In this document: positions 53,934-63,044 of the stretch, one piece after another
How positions within the stretch are numbered: position 1 is the stretch's first letter
Layout: each line of letters starts with the position of its first letter
Assembly: GCA_963833195.1 (NCBI GenBank)
Contig: CAWHXF010000014.1
Location: 1-64,000, forward strand
Length of the DNA: 64,000 nucleotides
Direction of reading: 5' to 3'
Origin: Granulosicoccus sp963833195
Lineage (GTDB): Bacteria > Pseudomonadota > Gammaproteobacteria > Granulosicoccales > Granulosicoccaceae
Notes under the pieces: model-generated
The model's input: the letters and a program-made list of their open reading frames with translations, nothing else
What the model was told of the DNA's origin: nothing
The model's database searches: none
Program-made: the position numbers and the translations under genes

Positions 53934-53997
53934 CGGATCGGCCAGCCCCGGCGCGATCGCCCCCCAAAACCGACATCATCCTGAAAAGAGCGCAGAC

Positions 53998-54777
53998 ATG
54001 GACACGAAGAATCTGTTCGACCTGACGGGCAAGACCGCCATCGTGACGGGCGGGGCCAACGGCATCGGCAAGGCGAGCTGCGAGATGCTGGCGGCGTTCG
54101 GCGCGAAGGTCGTGGTCTCGGACTACAACCTGAAGGACGCCGAAAGGACGTCCGGGCAGATCAACGACGGTGGCGGCGAGACCATCGCCATCGACTGCGA
54201 CGTGACCGACGACGACGCGCTGGTCGGGCTCGTGGACAAGACGGTCGAGAAGTTCGGCAGCATCGAGATCCTCGTCAACAACGTCGGAGGCGGTGGGGCC
54301 GGCAAGGAGAGCCCGCACGACATCGAGGTGTCGCAGTTCGCCAAGGTCTTCGAGATGAACGTCTTCAGCATGTGGCGCCTGTGCCAGCTCGTGGCGCCGC
54401 ACATGAAGAAGGCCGGGTACGGCAGCATGATCAACATGTCCTCGATGGCCTCGATCAACAAGAGCTCGGCGATCAGCGCCTACGCCTCGTCGAAGGCGGC
54501 CATCAACCACATGACCCGGACCCTGGCCTTCGACTACGGCCCCGACGATATCCGCGTCAACGCGATCGGGCCCGGCGCCACCCGCACGCACGCGCTGTCG
54601 ACGGTACTGACTCCGGAGCTGGAGGAGCGGATGTTGAAGCACACGCCCATCCACCGGTTGGGCGAGTCCGAGGACATCGCCGGCGCGGTGCTCTACTTCG
54701 CCGCCCCCATCTCGAGCTGGACGAGCGGACAGGTCATCTTCGTCAACGGTGGGGGCGAGCAGACCCTGGATATGTAG
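53998..54777 (+). CDS. SDR-family oxidoreductase, 7-alpha-hydroxysteroid dehydrogenase-like
   Basis: The protein has 259 residues, classical SDR: cofactor motif TGGANGIGKASCEM, NNVGGGGAGKES, catalytic NMSSMASINKSSAISAYASS with K after YASS, and NAIGPGATRTHALSTV. The dinucleotide motif and length fit the 7-alpha-hydroxysteroid/gluconate-5-dehydrogenase group. It oxidises a hydroxyl on a sterol, bile acid or similar compound with NAD. The ATG at 53998 follows an AAAGAGCGCAGAC stretch. It is followed directly by a hydrolase remnant whose ends suggest a former operon. Confidence 0.88.
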   Translation: MDTKNLFDLTGKTAIVTGGANGIGKASCEMLAAFGAKVVVSDYNLKDAERTSGQINDGGGETIAIDCDVTDDDALVGLVDKTVEKFGSIEILVNNVGGGGAGKESPHDIEVSQFAKVFEMNVFSMWRLCQLVAPHMKKAGYGSMINMSSMASINKSSAISAYASSKAAINHMTRTLAFDYGPDDIRVNAIGPGATRTHALSTVLTPELEERMLKHTPIHRLGESEDIAGAVLYFAAPISSWTSGQVIFVNGGGEQTLDM

Positions 54778-55517
54778 GAGACGAGCCACGACTACGCCGA
54801 CCCCGGCTCGGACGTCTGGGACTACGCGGCCGCCGTCAGCGGGATGTCGAAGTCCGGCGACGACGATTGCTCGGACGGCATCTACGCCTTCGTGCAAAGG
54901 CTCGACAAGGACCCCGACCGCAACCACGGCGAGGCCTTCACCTATCTCACGCCCAACGCGGACCTGGTGGGCTGGCTGGTGGTCCGCACCACCGACACGT
55001 CGCTCTTCGTTAACGTCGCCGAGCGTATCTGGGCACCCATCGGCGCCGAGCGCGATGCGCTCTACGTCGTCAATGCCATCGGCACGCCCCGGGCGGGCGA
55101 CGGGTTCAGCGGCATGCTGCGCGACATGGCGCGTTGGGGCCGGCTGAGCTCGACGAAGGCAGGGGCGGCGATTCCCAGGTCATTCCGGCGGCGGCCATCG
55201 AGAGCATCGCCGGCGGCGGCAGCCACGCCGCCTTCCGGAAGTCCGATCATCCCGGCCTCGTGGGCTGGAGCTATCGCGGGTTGGTGTGGAACACTGAGAA
55301 CAATCACGGAGCCTACGCCGCCCGAGGCGTGTACGGGCAGACCGTCTACGTGGACCCTGTGGCCGAGATGGTCATCGCCCGCTTCGCCTCGTATCCGGAG
55401 GTTGCCAACGCGGCGAACGATCCCACGTTCCTACCCGCCTACTCGGCCATAGCCGTATACCTGATGGCGTCGGGAGACGGATCCGGCGACGGGTCGAGCA
55501 ACACGTCGAGCGACTGA
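54774..55517 (+). pseudogene. Serine hydrolase (beta-lactamase fold), copy 2: N-truncated and frameshifted
   Basis: It begins within the fold: SHDYADPGSDVWDYAAAVSG with YLTPNADLVGWLVVRTTD, then ERIWAPIGAERDALYVVNAI and GFSGMLRDMARWG. After a shift near 55145 it continues with AAIESIAGGGSHAAFRKSDH and NHGAYAARGVYGQTVYVDPV to a Ser/Gly/Asp tail. The N-terminal signal and the SxxK segment are missing. Together with copy 1 (28727-29785) the two cover most of the family, but neither is complete. Confidence 0.82.
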
Positions 55518-55724
55518 GCGCTCCGGTCGCCCGTCGCACGACCGCGCTCGGCGCGACCGCGACGGACGACCCGACCGCGCCCGGCCAGGCGTCGGGCGAG
55601 ACGCATCGTCCGCGTCCCGAGCGGTGCCGCGTCGCTGGCCGCCCGGGCGGTCACCTTCGTGCTGCCGCTGTTGGTAGCCGTATCCCGATCGGCGACGACG
55701 TGCCGTCGCGCGACCGGGGCGCGA

Positions 55725-58097
55725 TCAGCGATTCTCCAGCCGGCTGTAGTCGAGCTGGCCGAAGGCCGTCGGGTCGCGCTCGCGCAGCGCACCGTGCAGC
55801 TCGTCGCTGTAGGCCCAGAAGTCCGGGTCGGTGCGGCGGATGCCGTGCTCGTCCATCAGCCGCGCGTAGTCCGCCTCGTCCCCCAGCGCCAGCACCGCGT
55901 CCACGAACGCGGGCAGCTCGGCCTCGGTGAGCCGCACCAGCGCGTTCGGGTAGGCGGCGCGCACGCCGGGCACCACCGTCACCGTGTTCTCGTCCGGCGC
56001 GAGATACTTCGCCTCGTTGAACACCGAGCTCAGGTTACGGTGCGCGTCGTTCCTGAACAGCGAGGCCCAGCGCAGCGCGCCGTCGTCGCCCTCGATGCGC
56101 AGCAGCGTGAACTGGGCCAGCAGCGTCGTGGGCGAGCCGGCGAAGTCTTCCAGTCGGGCGAGTTCCGCGTCGGGCGACGAGCCCGGGGGCCGTACCGGCG
56201 CCAGGCGCTCGGCGAGCCTGCCGTACAGCTCGCCCAGCGGATCGTCGGTGCGGTAGTCGATGCCGCGCAGCGGCAGCGCGTCGAGCTCGGGGTTGGCCAT
56301 GTAGTCGAGCGCGCGTCGCGGCGCGTCCCGGTACCAGCGCTCCCGCACGGCCTCGCGCGTCGCGGGCGGTACGAAGCCCAGCAGGTTCTTCTCCCCCTGC
56401 ATGCGCAGGAAATCCATGTGCAGCCGCGAGGTGAGCTGGTGGCCGAGCGTGCCGAAGACGTCGTAGTCGGCCACCAGCAGGTAGTGGATGCGCTCGAGCA
56501 GCGGGTAGTCGATGACCCAGGCCGTGTCGGGCGGGTCCGCCCCGAGCAGTCCCGGCTCCACGCTCGCGTTGTCGCGGTGGCGGAACACGGTGAGGGCCGC
56601 GTTGGCGTTGACGCCCTCCCCGTCCCAGATCAGGTCGAGCGACAGGTCGTTGTCGCCGAACCAGCGCGCGAGCGCCGCGTCGCGCGCCCCGTGGTGGCGC
56701 CGCTCCTTCGCCTCGTAGCGGCCCCAGTGCAGCACCGGGGTCAGCCCGTTGCTCGAGTCCTGGCGGTTGGCGAGATCCAGCTCGTGGCTGACGGACGGCA
56801 GGTAAGCTTCCGTGGCCCGGCTCAGGTCCGAGTCGGGGGCCAGGAACACCACCCAGAAGCGGTCGCGGATGACGCTGACGGCAATCTGTCCGCGGCACAC
56901 GCTGCCGCGGATGTAGTTGGCGATCGTGAAGCGCGCCTCGTCGAGCATGAAGCGGTAGCGCGCCTCCATCGGCAGTGCCTCGAACGCGACGAACGGGTTG
57001 GCGCTGCCGGCGGGCGGGTAGTCCGGCAACGACTCGATCTCGTCGCGCCCGTCGAAGAACAGGGCTTCGAGGCGCGCCAGACGCGCCGCATCCAGCGCGT
57101 ACGGGTTGTGGGTCTTCAGCACCGGCGTCTCGCGCTCGGGCACGAGGCGGTAGTACAAAGTCCCGACGCCCGGATCGTCGAACGGGCGGCGCGAGGCGAC
57201 GAGCGCCACGGGCTCGCCCGGCGGACTGGTCGAGCGCACCAGGCGGAAGAACGCATCGCTCGCCACGTCCGGGAAGAACAGCTGCGCCTGGAAGAGGTGC
57301 TCGTAGAGGTAGCGCGCCGTCAGCCTGCCCCGGTTCGTCGATCGGTTGAAGAACCGCTCCCAGGTCTCGATGTCGCCCCAGAAGCGCCGCTCCGGAAACG
57401 CGCTGGAGCGGTACGGCGCGCCCGCGTCCAGCCACGAGATCAGCGTGGCGCGCTCGGCCTCAGCGAGCGCGGGCAGCCCGTAGGGCATGCCGGCCTCGGG
57501 GTGGCGCCGCGCGTAGGCATCGAACTCGCCGAGCGTGGGGCACTCGTCGGTGCGTGCGGGCGCGAACGTGTACGCGGGCGACAGGGTGCCGGAGGTCGGC
57601 GGGGGATGGCGCTCCTTTAGATCGAGGTAGCGCCGGAGGAGACCGGCCTCCACCGCGTCGTCCCGGACCTCGCCCAGCACCGGGAAGAAGCCCTTCGCGC
57701 GCCAGCCCGGCACGGTGCCCGCGTCGACGAACAGGCGCGTCGGGTCGGCGGGCGTCAGGCGCGTCGAGTGGTACACCGCCGCCTTGCTCGCCCCGCGCTC
57801 GAGGCCCTCGGGCGCGGTCGCCTTCAACTGGCAGGGCGCGTCGTAGCAGGCGTGGCAGGCCACGCAGCGCGACGCCAGGATCGGTCGGACGTCGGCGTCG
57901 TAGTCGATGCCGGCGGCCGCCCCGGCGACGCCGCCGCGAGCGCCGCCCGCCACCGGCACGATCGCCGCGTCCGGAACGAGCCGCGCGGCGCCGCAGGCGG
58001 CGAGCGTGACGAGAAGGAACGCCGCCGCGGCGAGAGGGCGACGCCGCCCGATTCGCCGTCCCGGACCCATCCGCCGTCGGGTCGCCTCGAACGTCAT
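55725..58097 (-). CDS. cti: Fatty acid cis/trans isomerase (haem-containing, periplasmic)
   Basis: The protein has 790 residues with an N-terminal lipoprotein-like leader (LAAAAFLLVTLAAC). The c-type haem site is CVACH, followed by YDAPCQLKATAPEGLERGA. Later come TWERFFNRSTNRGRLTARYL, EALPMEARYRFMLDEARFTI and SRLHMDFLRMQGEKNLLGFV, all seen in Cti proteins of Pseudomonas and Vibrio. Cti converts cis- to trans-unsaturated fatty acids in membranes under solvent, heat or salt stress without needing cofactors to be recharged. The ATG at 58097 overlaps the stop of the RND remnant (ATGA). Appears intact; a decayed second copy is at 50455-51222. Confidence 0.92.
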   Translation of the reverse strand: MTFEATRRRMGPGRRIGRRRPLAAAAFLLVTLAACGAARLVPDAAIVPVAGGARGGVAGAAAGIDYDADVRPILASRCVACHACYDAPCQLKATAPEGLERGASKAAVYHSTRLTPADPTRLFVDAGTVPGWRAKGFFPVLGEVRDDAVEAGLLRRYLDLKERHPPPTSGTLSPAYTFAPARTDECPTLGEFDAYARRHPEAGMPYGLPALAEAERATLISWLDAGAPYRSSAFPERRFWGDIETWERFFNRSTNRGRLTARYLYEHLFQAQLFFPDVASDAFFRLVRSTSPPGEPVALVASRRPFDDPGVGTLYYRLVPERETPVLKTHNPYALDAARLARLEALFFDGRDEIESLPDYPPAGSANPFVAFEALPMEARYRFMLDEARFTIANYIRGSVCRGQIAVSVIRDRFWVVFLAPDSDLSRATEAYLPSVSHELDLANRQDSSNGLTPVLHWGRYEAKERRHHGARDAALARWFGDNDLSLDLIWDGEGVNANAALTVFRHRDNASVEPGLLGADPPDTAWVIDYPLLERIHYLLVADYDVFGTLGHQLTSRLHMDFLRMQGEKNLLGFVPPATREAVRERWYRDAPRRALDYMANPELDALPLRGIDYRTDDPLGELYGRLAERLAPVRPPGSSPDAELARLEDFAGSPTTLLAQFTLLRIEGDDGALRWASLFRNDAHRNLSSVFNEAKYLAPDENTVTVVPGVRAAYPNALVRLTEAELPAFVDAVLALGDEADYARLMDEHGIRRTDPDFWAYSDELHGALRERDPTAFGQLDYSRLENR

Positions 58098-58961
58098 CGG
58101 TCATCCTCGCGGGGGGCCGTCGCGGCGGCGTCCCGTCGAATCGGTCGCGGCACGCGGAACCACGCGACGTACAGCGCCGGCAGGAACAGCAGCGTCAGCA
58201 CGGTCCCCGCCACGATGCCGCCCATCATCGCGTAGGCCATCGGCGCCCAGAACACGTCGCGCGAGATCGGTATCAATGCAAGGGTGGCAGCCGCCGCGGT
58301 GAGAAGGATCGGGCGCATGCGGTGCTCGGTCGCCTCGGTGACCGCGCGCCAGGGCTCGATACCGGCGCCGCGCAGGTTCTCGATCTGCACGATCAGGATC
58401 ACCGAGTTCCGGATCAGTATCCCGACGAGCGCCAGCACGCCCAGGATCGCCACGAAGCCCATCGGCACGCCGGTCGGCAGCAGCACCGCCACGACCCCGA
58501 CGAGCGCGAACGGGGCGATCGAGAACACCAGCAGCAAGCGCTGGAAGCTCTGCAGCTGGATCATCAGGATCGTCGCCATGACCAGCAGCATCAGCGGCAC
58601 CGCGGCCACGATCGGGCCCTGCGACTCGCCGCTGCTCTCGGCCACGCCGCCGACCTCGACGTCCATGCCGCCGGGCAGGCCCGCCTCGAAGGCGGCGACG
58701 GCGGGCGCGAGCCGTGCGGTGACGGTCGCGGGCTGCACGCCGGCGGCGAGCTCGGACTGCACGGTGATCGTCGGCACGCGCGAGCGACGCCACACGACGG
58801 GCTGCTCGAGCTCGTGGGACAGCGTCGCGACCGAGCGCAGCGGCACGGCGCGCCCGCTCGCGCCGTGCACCTCGATGCGTCCGAGCGAGTCGAGCGACTC
58901 GCGCTCCCCGGCCTCCACGCGCGCGACGACGTCGACGAGGTAGACGCCGTCGCGCACCTGC
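58094..58961 (-). pseudogene. RND efflux permease, C-terminal remnant cut by IS4
   Basis: The readable part opens VRDGVYLVDVVARVEAGERE and continues VPLRSVATLSHELEQPVVWR, then the RND helices (IVAAVPLMLLVMATILMIQL; ILGVLALVGILIRNSVILIV; MRPILLTAAAATLALIPISR) to the end. Only about 290 of some 1030 residues remain. The 5' side is replaced by the IS4 element. The stop overlaps the isomerase start. Confidence 0.88.
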
Positions 58962-60409
58962 GCATCGGTGATCGGTTAACGAGCCCACTGCTTGCCCTGA
59001 TCGACCCGCTCCAGCAGCGATAGCCGCTTCACGTTCGGATCCGGTGCCTCGTGAAGCAGTATCGTCTCGAGCCGTTCGCCAAGCGCGGCCGCCAACCTTG
59101 TCGGCAGCAACACCACTTCCAGCACGCTCGTGCCCAGCGTCGCCAGCAACGCCGACCAGCGCTCCTCGCGCACCCGACGCCGATCCTCACCCAGCTGCCG
59201 GCGCACCGCCTCGAGAAGTCGCCGGCTCGCCAACAGGCCGATCACGCTCGACAGGATCAGCGCCTCGACCGCCGCGCTCTTCCGGCTCGGCAGCTCCTCG
59301 AGCTCGTAGCGGCTCTTGAGCTCGCGGAAGATCAGCTCCACTTGCCACCTACACGCATAGGCCTGAGCGACATCGGCCACCGTCATCTGCTCGGTACCGA
59401 TGTTCGTCAGGTAGAACCAATACAGTCCGTCGCCCGGATCTCGAAGTCCGACCAGACGAAGCCGACGGCGTGCCCGACGGCGCTTTCCCGCATAGACCCG
59501 GCGCTGGAACTCGACCTCGACCTCCACGTCCAGCTCCTCGCGCTTGAGCCGACCGGCCACCTCGTCGAGCTTTCGCCCCTCGAGCGCGACGGCCCGGCCG
59601 CGGTGACGCCGGTGAACGGCCACGATCTTCGGGTTCGCGCAACCGGATAGCCGCGAGACGAAGTGGCCGCCGTTGCGATCGATGCAGTCGAACATCTGGT
59701 AGCGGAAGTAGCCAAGATCGAACAGCAGAAGCTTGCCGCGTACCCAAGGCCCGATGATCAGGGCCTTGTGATCCTTGACCCGCTCGCCGGTGATCTTCAC
59801 GCGCGTAGCGCCGTGGCCGCTCACGCTCATTGCCAGGTGAAGCTTCGCTGCCGCCGGCGAGCTGTTGGTACGTGTGCCCGCAAAGCGCCTGGCGAGCAGC
59901 CGATGCACCTTGATCACGCTGGCGTCGGCGGCCACGACGTCCTCGAAGCGCGCCAGCAGGGCCCGACCGGGCCGATCGCCACCGCTCGCGGCCAGCCGCT
60001 CGACGAGCACGGACAGCACGGCACGCAGGAAGCGGAGCAACGACGCATCGAAGCGGGCATGGAAGCTGGCCTGGACCAGCGGGGCGCCACTCATCCGACC
60101 GTACAGGCGCCGAAGGCTGGCGAAGGAGCGCGTCGTGCCGGCACCGAAGCCGAGTGCAAGGGTCCAGAACATCGCCACCGGATCGAGCTTGCGACGCCGT
60201 TGCACGAAGCCGGTATCCCGGGCGATGCGTTCGAGTTCGTCGCCGGGCAGCAACGTGGTCAAGGTGGTGCGGATGTCGATAGACTTGGATCGGGCCACGG
60301 TCTGGTTCGGTGGTTTGACGGGAGCTTCGCAACTCCGATCAGACCAGAGGCCGTGGCCCTCTTCAAGTGGTTGATCCAGCAGGACTTGCTGCTATCCGAT
60401 CACCGATGC
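58962..60409 (-). mobile_element. IS4-family insertion sequence (boundaries from inverted ends)
   Basis: Candidate 19-bp ends GCATCGGTGATCGGTTAAC (58962-58980) and GCTATCCGATCACCGATGC (60391-60409) are inverted repeats with 17 of 19 positions matching. They enclose the single transposase gene. A caution: the left end could also be native RND coding sequence (ITDA). No target duplication is visible because the flanks are different broken genes. Confidence 0.65.
58976..60298 (-). CDS. IS4-family transposase
   Basis: The protein has 440 residues. It has DDE/IS4 features: VVAADASVIKVHRLLARRFA (first Asp), KALIIGPWVRGKLLLFDLGY (second Asp) and the Y(2)R(3)E(6)K signature in YACRWQVELIFRELKSRYEL. 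The N-terminus MARSKSIDIRTTLTTLLPGD and the later LRLVGLRDPGDGLYWFYLTN support the IS4 group. The frame is intact, so the element may still move. The TAA at 58978-58976 lies inside the putative left end. Confidence 0.9.
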   Translation of the reverse strand: MARSKSIDIRTTLTTLLPGDELERIARDTGFVQRRRKLDPVAMFWTLALGFGAGTTRSFASLRRLYGRMSGAPLVQASFHARFDASLLRFLRAVLSVLVERLAASGGDRPGRALLARFEDVVAADASVIKVHRLLARRFAGTRTNSSPAAAKLHLAMSVSGHGATRVKITGERVKDHKALIIGPWVRGKLLLFDLGYFRYQMFDCIDRNGGHFVSRLSGCANPKIVAVHRRHRGRAVALEGRKLDEVAGRLKREELDVEVEVEFQRRVYAGKRRRARRRLRLVGLRDPGDGLYWFYLTNIGTEQMTVADVAQAYACRWQVELIFRELKSRYELEELPSRKSAAVEALILSSVIGLLASRRLLEAVRRQLGEDRRRVREERWSALLATLGTSVLEVVLLPTRLAAALGERLETILLHEAPDPNVKRLSLLERVDQGKQWAR

Positions 60410-60631
60410 CGCGCCCCGTACTCTCGGCGACGCGTGGGCGCGCAACCCGAGCTTCGTCGGCCTGATCGTGCCCTCGTCGGCGGGGACGCCGCGTCGAACG
60501 ACGCGTCGTTCGATGCGCCGCCGTCGTTCGACGTGCCGATCAACCCCGAGCACCCGGACGCCGGATGGATCCGGGTCGAGCGCACGACGCCGTTCGCCGT
60601 CGACGCGCGCCGGGGAGCGGAGCGCTCGTGA
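60410..60631 (+). pseudogene. RES-domain toxin (NAD+-degrading), C-terminal remnant
   Basis: The piece TLGDAWARNPSFVGLIVPSS and, in a second frame, PINPEHPDAGWIRVERTTPF and AVDARRG match the end of RES domains, where a G-D-W segment and NP-HPD-R are conserved. RES toxins hydrolyse NAD+. The first two thirds are missing beyond the IS4 end, and one shift lies between the pieces. Its TGA overlaps the recombinase start (TGATG). Confidence 0.68.
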
Positions 60632-61761
60632 TGACGGACATCCGGCGCCACCCCGGGGCGGACTCGGTTGCGGACGAGGACCGGGCGGCCGAGGCCGAGC
60701 TCGTGCTCCGGGACGGGACCGACGAGCGCGGCGTCGAGCTCGCGGTCGCCGAGCGCCTGTTCGCCGAGGTCCGACGCGACGAGAAGATCCGCGCGAGCCA
60801 CGCCCCGGCGACGCGCCGGGCGTACGCCGCCGACTGGGTGGCGTTCCGCACCTGGTGCGACCGGATGGCGGGCGCGGGCCTGTCGTGCGCCGCGCTGCCC
60901 GCCACGGACGCGACGCTCGCGACCTGGGTCGGCGCGCTCGACCGGCTCGCGCTGTCGACGGTCAGGCGAAAGCTTTCCGCGGTGCGCCTGGCGCACGCCC
61001 GACTCGGGCATCCCCTGCCCGCGGACCTGCCGGCGACGACGGCGGCGCTGCGCGGCCACGCCCGCGAGCAAAGCGACCGCGCGCCGCGTCGCCAGACGGC
61101 CGCCACCACGTCCGTGCTCGTGCGCCTGGTCGACACGCTCGACGGCGACGAGTCCCTGCACGCGGCGAGAAACCGCGCCGTGCTGCTCGTCGGCTTCGAC
61201 GCGGCGCTCCGGCGTGCCGAGATCGTGGGACTCGACCGCGAGCACCTCGTGCCCACCGAGACGGGCTACGTGCTCCGCCTGCCGCGCACGAAGGGCGCCC
61301 GCCCCGGCAAGGCCGCGCACGTGGCGCTTCGTCGCCAGCCGACGCCGCGCTACTGCCCGGTCGCGGCCCTCGACGCGTGGCTCGAGCGAGCGGCCCGTCC
61401 TCGCGGGGCGGTGTTCGTCGGCCTCGGCGCCCACCGCGCGCATGTGCCGCCCGGAGCGACGCGGTTGTCCGAGCGGGCGGTCGCACGCATCGTCCAGGGC
61501 GCCGCGAAGGCGGCGGGGCTCGACGGCCCGTTCGCCGGCCACAGCCTGAGGCGCGGCCAGATCACCGCGGCGGTCGAGGCCGGGGTCCCGCTCGACCGGA
61601 TCCAGGCGCACGCCCGGCACCGGGACCTCGGCACCACGCTCGCCTACGTCGAGGCCCGCACCGCCCGGGACAACCATCCCGGGCTCGTCATCGGCGATAC
61701 CGACCTCGAGCGCATCGAGGCCGACCGTCCGCCCGGTGCGCTCGGTACCGAGGACGCGTGA
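60631..61761 (+). CDS. Tyrosine recombinase 2
   Basis: The protein has 376 residues from the ATG at 60631 (MTDIRRHPGADSV). Core-binding region: TRRAYAADWVAFRTWCDRMA with ATDATLATWVGALDRL. Catalytic residues: Arg in FDAALRRAEIVGLD, HxxR in HSLRRGQITA, His in HARHRDLGTTL, and Tyr in LAYVEA. It is paralogous to the recombinase at 5330-6370. The stop is 23 bp from the end of a truncated ABC permease gene, which suggests that arrival of this unit truncated that gene. Intact. Confidence 0.9.
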   Translation: MTDIRRHPGADSVADEDRAAEAELVLRDGTDERGVELAVAERLFAEVRRDEKIRASHAPATRRAYAADWVAFRTWCDRMAGAGLSCAALPATDATLATWVGALDRLALSTVRRKLSAVRLAHARLGHPLPADLPATTAALRGHAREQSDRAPRRQTAATTSVLVRLVDTLDGDESLHAARNRAVLLVGFDAALRRAEIVGLDREHLVPTETGYVLRLPRTKGARPGKAAHVALRRQPTPRYCPVAALDAWLERAARPRGAVFVGLGAHRAHVPPGATRLSERAVARIVQGAAKAAGLDGPFAGHSLRRGQITAAVEAGVPLDRIQAHARHRDLGTTLAYVEARTARDNHPGLVIGDTDLERIEADRPPGALGTEDA

Positions 61762-61783
61762 CAGACGCTCCAATGCCGGCGCC

Positions 61784-61924
61784 TCAGCGTGTGGCTTTTT
61801 CCCTTTCCTCCAGTCGCCCCAGCATGAAGACCACCGGGAACAGGAAGACGAGCGCGACGAGGCAGAGGACGAGGTAGCGCGCGGCGAGCCTGAGCCCCCG
61901 GTTGTCGGCGGAGACGGTTCCCAT
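61784..61924 (-). pseudogene. ABC sugar permease 2 (MalG-like), N-terminal remnant
   Basis: MGTVSADNRGLRLAARYLVL followed by CLVALVFLFPVVFML is the first helix of a MalG-type permease. The next residues (GRLEEREKATR and stop) do not belong to the family. The ATG overlaps the permease 1 stop (ATGA). The loss coincides with the recombinase gene border. Confidence 0.75.
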
Positions 61925-62995
61925 CAGGACCGCTCCCGCGTCGACCAGGACTGGGTCAGGCTGATGGCCAGCACGACGAGGAACAGGATCACCGAGAGGG
62001 TGGACCCACCGGAGATGTCCTGCTTGCCGTAGCCCCGCTCGACGGTCTGGAAGACCAGCGTCTGCGTCGAGTCGAGCGGCCCGCCGTTCGTCATCACGTC
62101 GATCTGCGCGAAGACCGCGAAGGACTGCATCGTGATCACGATCAGAACGAGCACGGCCGTGTTCCGCAAGCCCGGCCACGTGATGTAGCGGAAGGTCTGC
62201 CACTTCGACGCGCCCTCGATCTCGGCCGCCTCGTACAGCGTGGGCGATACGGTCTGGAGCCCTGCGAGCCAGATCACCATGTGAAAGCCCACGGCCTGCC
62301 AGACCGACATGGCCATGATCGACGGCAGCGCGGTATCGGTCCGCCCGAGCCAGTCGATCGGCTCCCAGGCGCCGAAGCTCAGGCCGGGCGAGAAGTTCGT
62401 TCAGCAGTCCGTCCTCACCGTCGTAGATGAAGCGCCAAAGCAGCGAGACGACGACGATCGAGATCACCACCGGCATGAAGTACACGGCGCGAAAGGCGTT
62501 GACCCCCCGCAGGCGCTGGTTGACCAGCAGCGCGAGGCACAGCGCGAGGCCCGCCTGCACGGGCGCCACGACGAGCACGAACAGGATCGTGTTGAGCAGC
62601 GCGCGCAGGAAGACGACGTCGCGGGCGATCACGACCCTGACATCGTCTCCGGACTGCCAGCGGAACCACTCGCGCATGCCTCGGTATTGCGGTGTGTCCG
62701 GACTGCGGGTGACGGTGCGGACGCGCGGATACTCGATGGCGCCGCCGTCGTTCCGCACGATGGCACCGTCCGCGTCGCGCTCGGCTTCGAGCGTGATGAC
62801 GCGCACGTCGAGCAAGTCGCGGTAGTTCTCCAACCCGACGAAGCGGGTGGGGTTCGGCGAGACGAGCCGCTGATCGGTGAGCGAGAGGTAGAACGCGAAG
62901 AAGAACGGCAGGATGATGAACGCCGCGATCAGCCCGAACCCGGGGATCGCGAACGCCCAGCCCGCGCGGTTCGACGTGGTCAGCTTCGATGCCAT
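61924..62995 (-). pseudogene. ABC sugar permease 1 (MalF-like) with one frameshift
   Basis: The first frame gives MASKLTTSNRAGWAFAIPGF with helices (GLIAAFIILPFFFAFYLSLT; LLNTILFVLVVAPVQAGLAL; YFMPVVISIVVVSLLWRFIY). One extra base near 62395 then shifts it. The second frame resumes at SIMAMSVWQAVGFHMVIWLA and includes the permease coupling motif EAAEIEGASKWQTFRYITWP, ending with TQSWSTRERS. Correcting one base restores a protein of about 357 residues, which is longer than MalF-type proteins usually need because of the periplasmic loop at residues 55-115. A sequence error is possible. Confidence 0.85.
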
Positions 62996-63044
62996 GCCTG
63001 GCCCCTTCGTGGAGAAAGGGGGCCGCGGAAGGGCCCCCCGCGGG

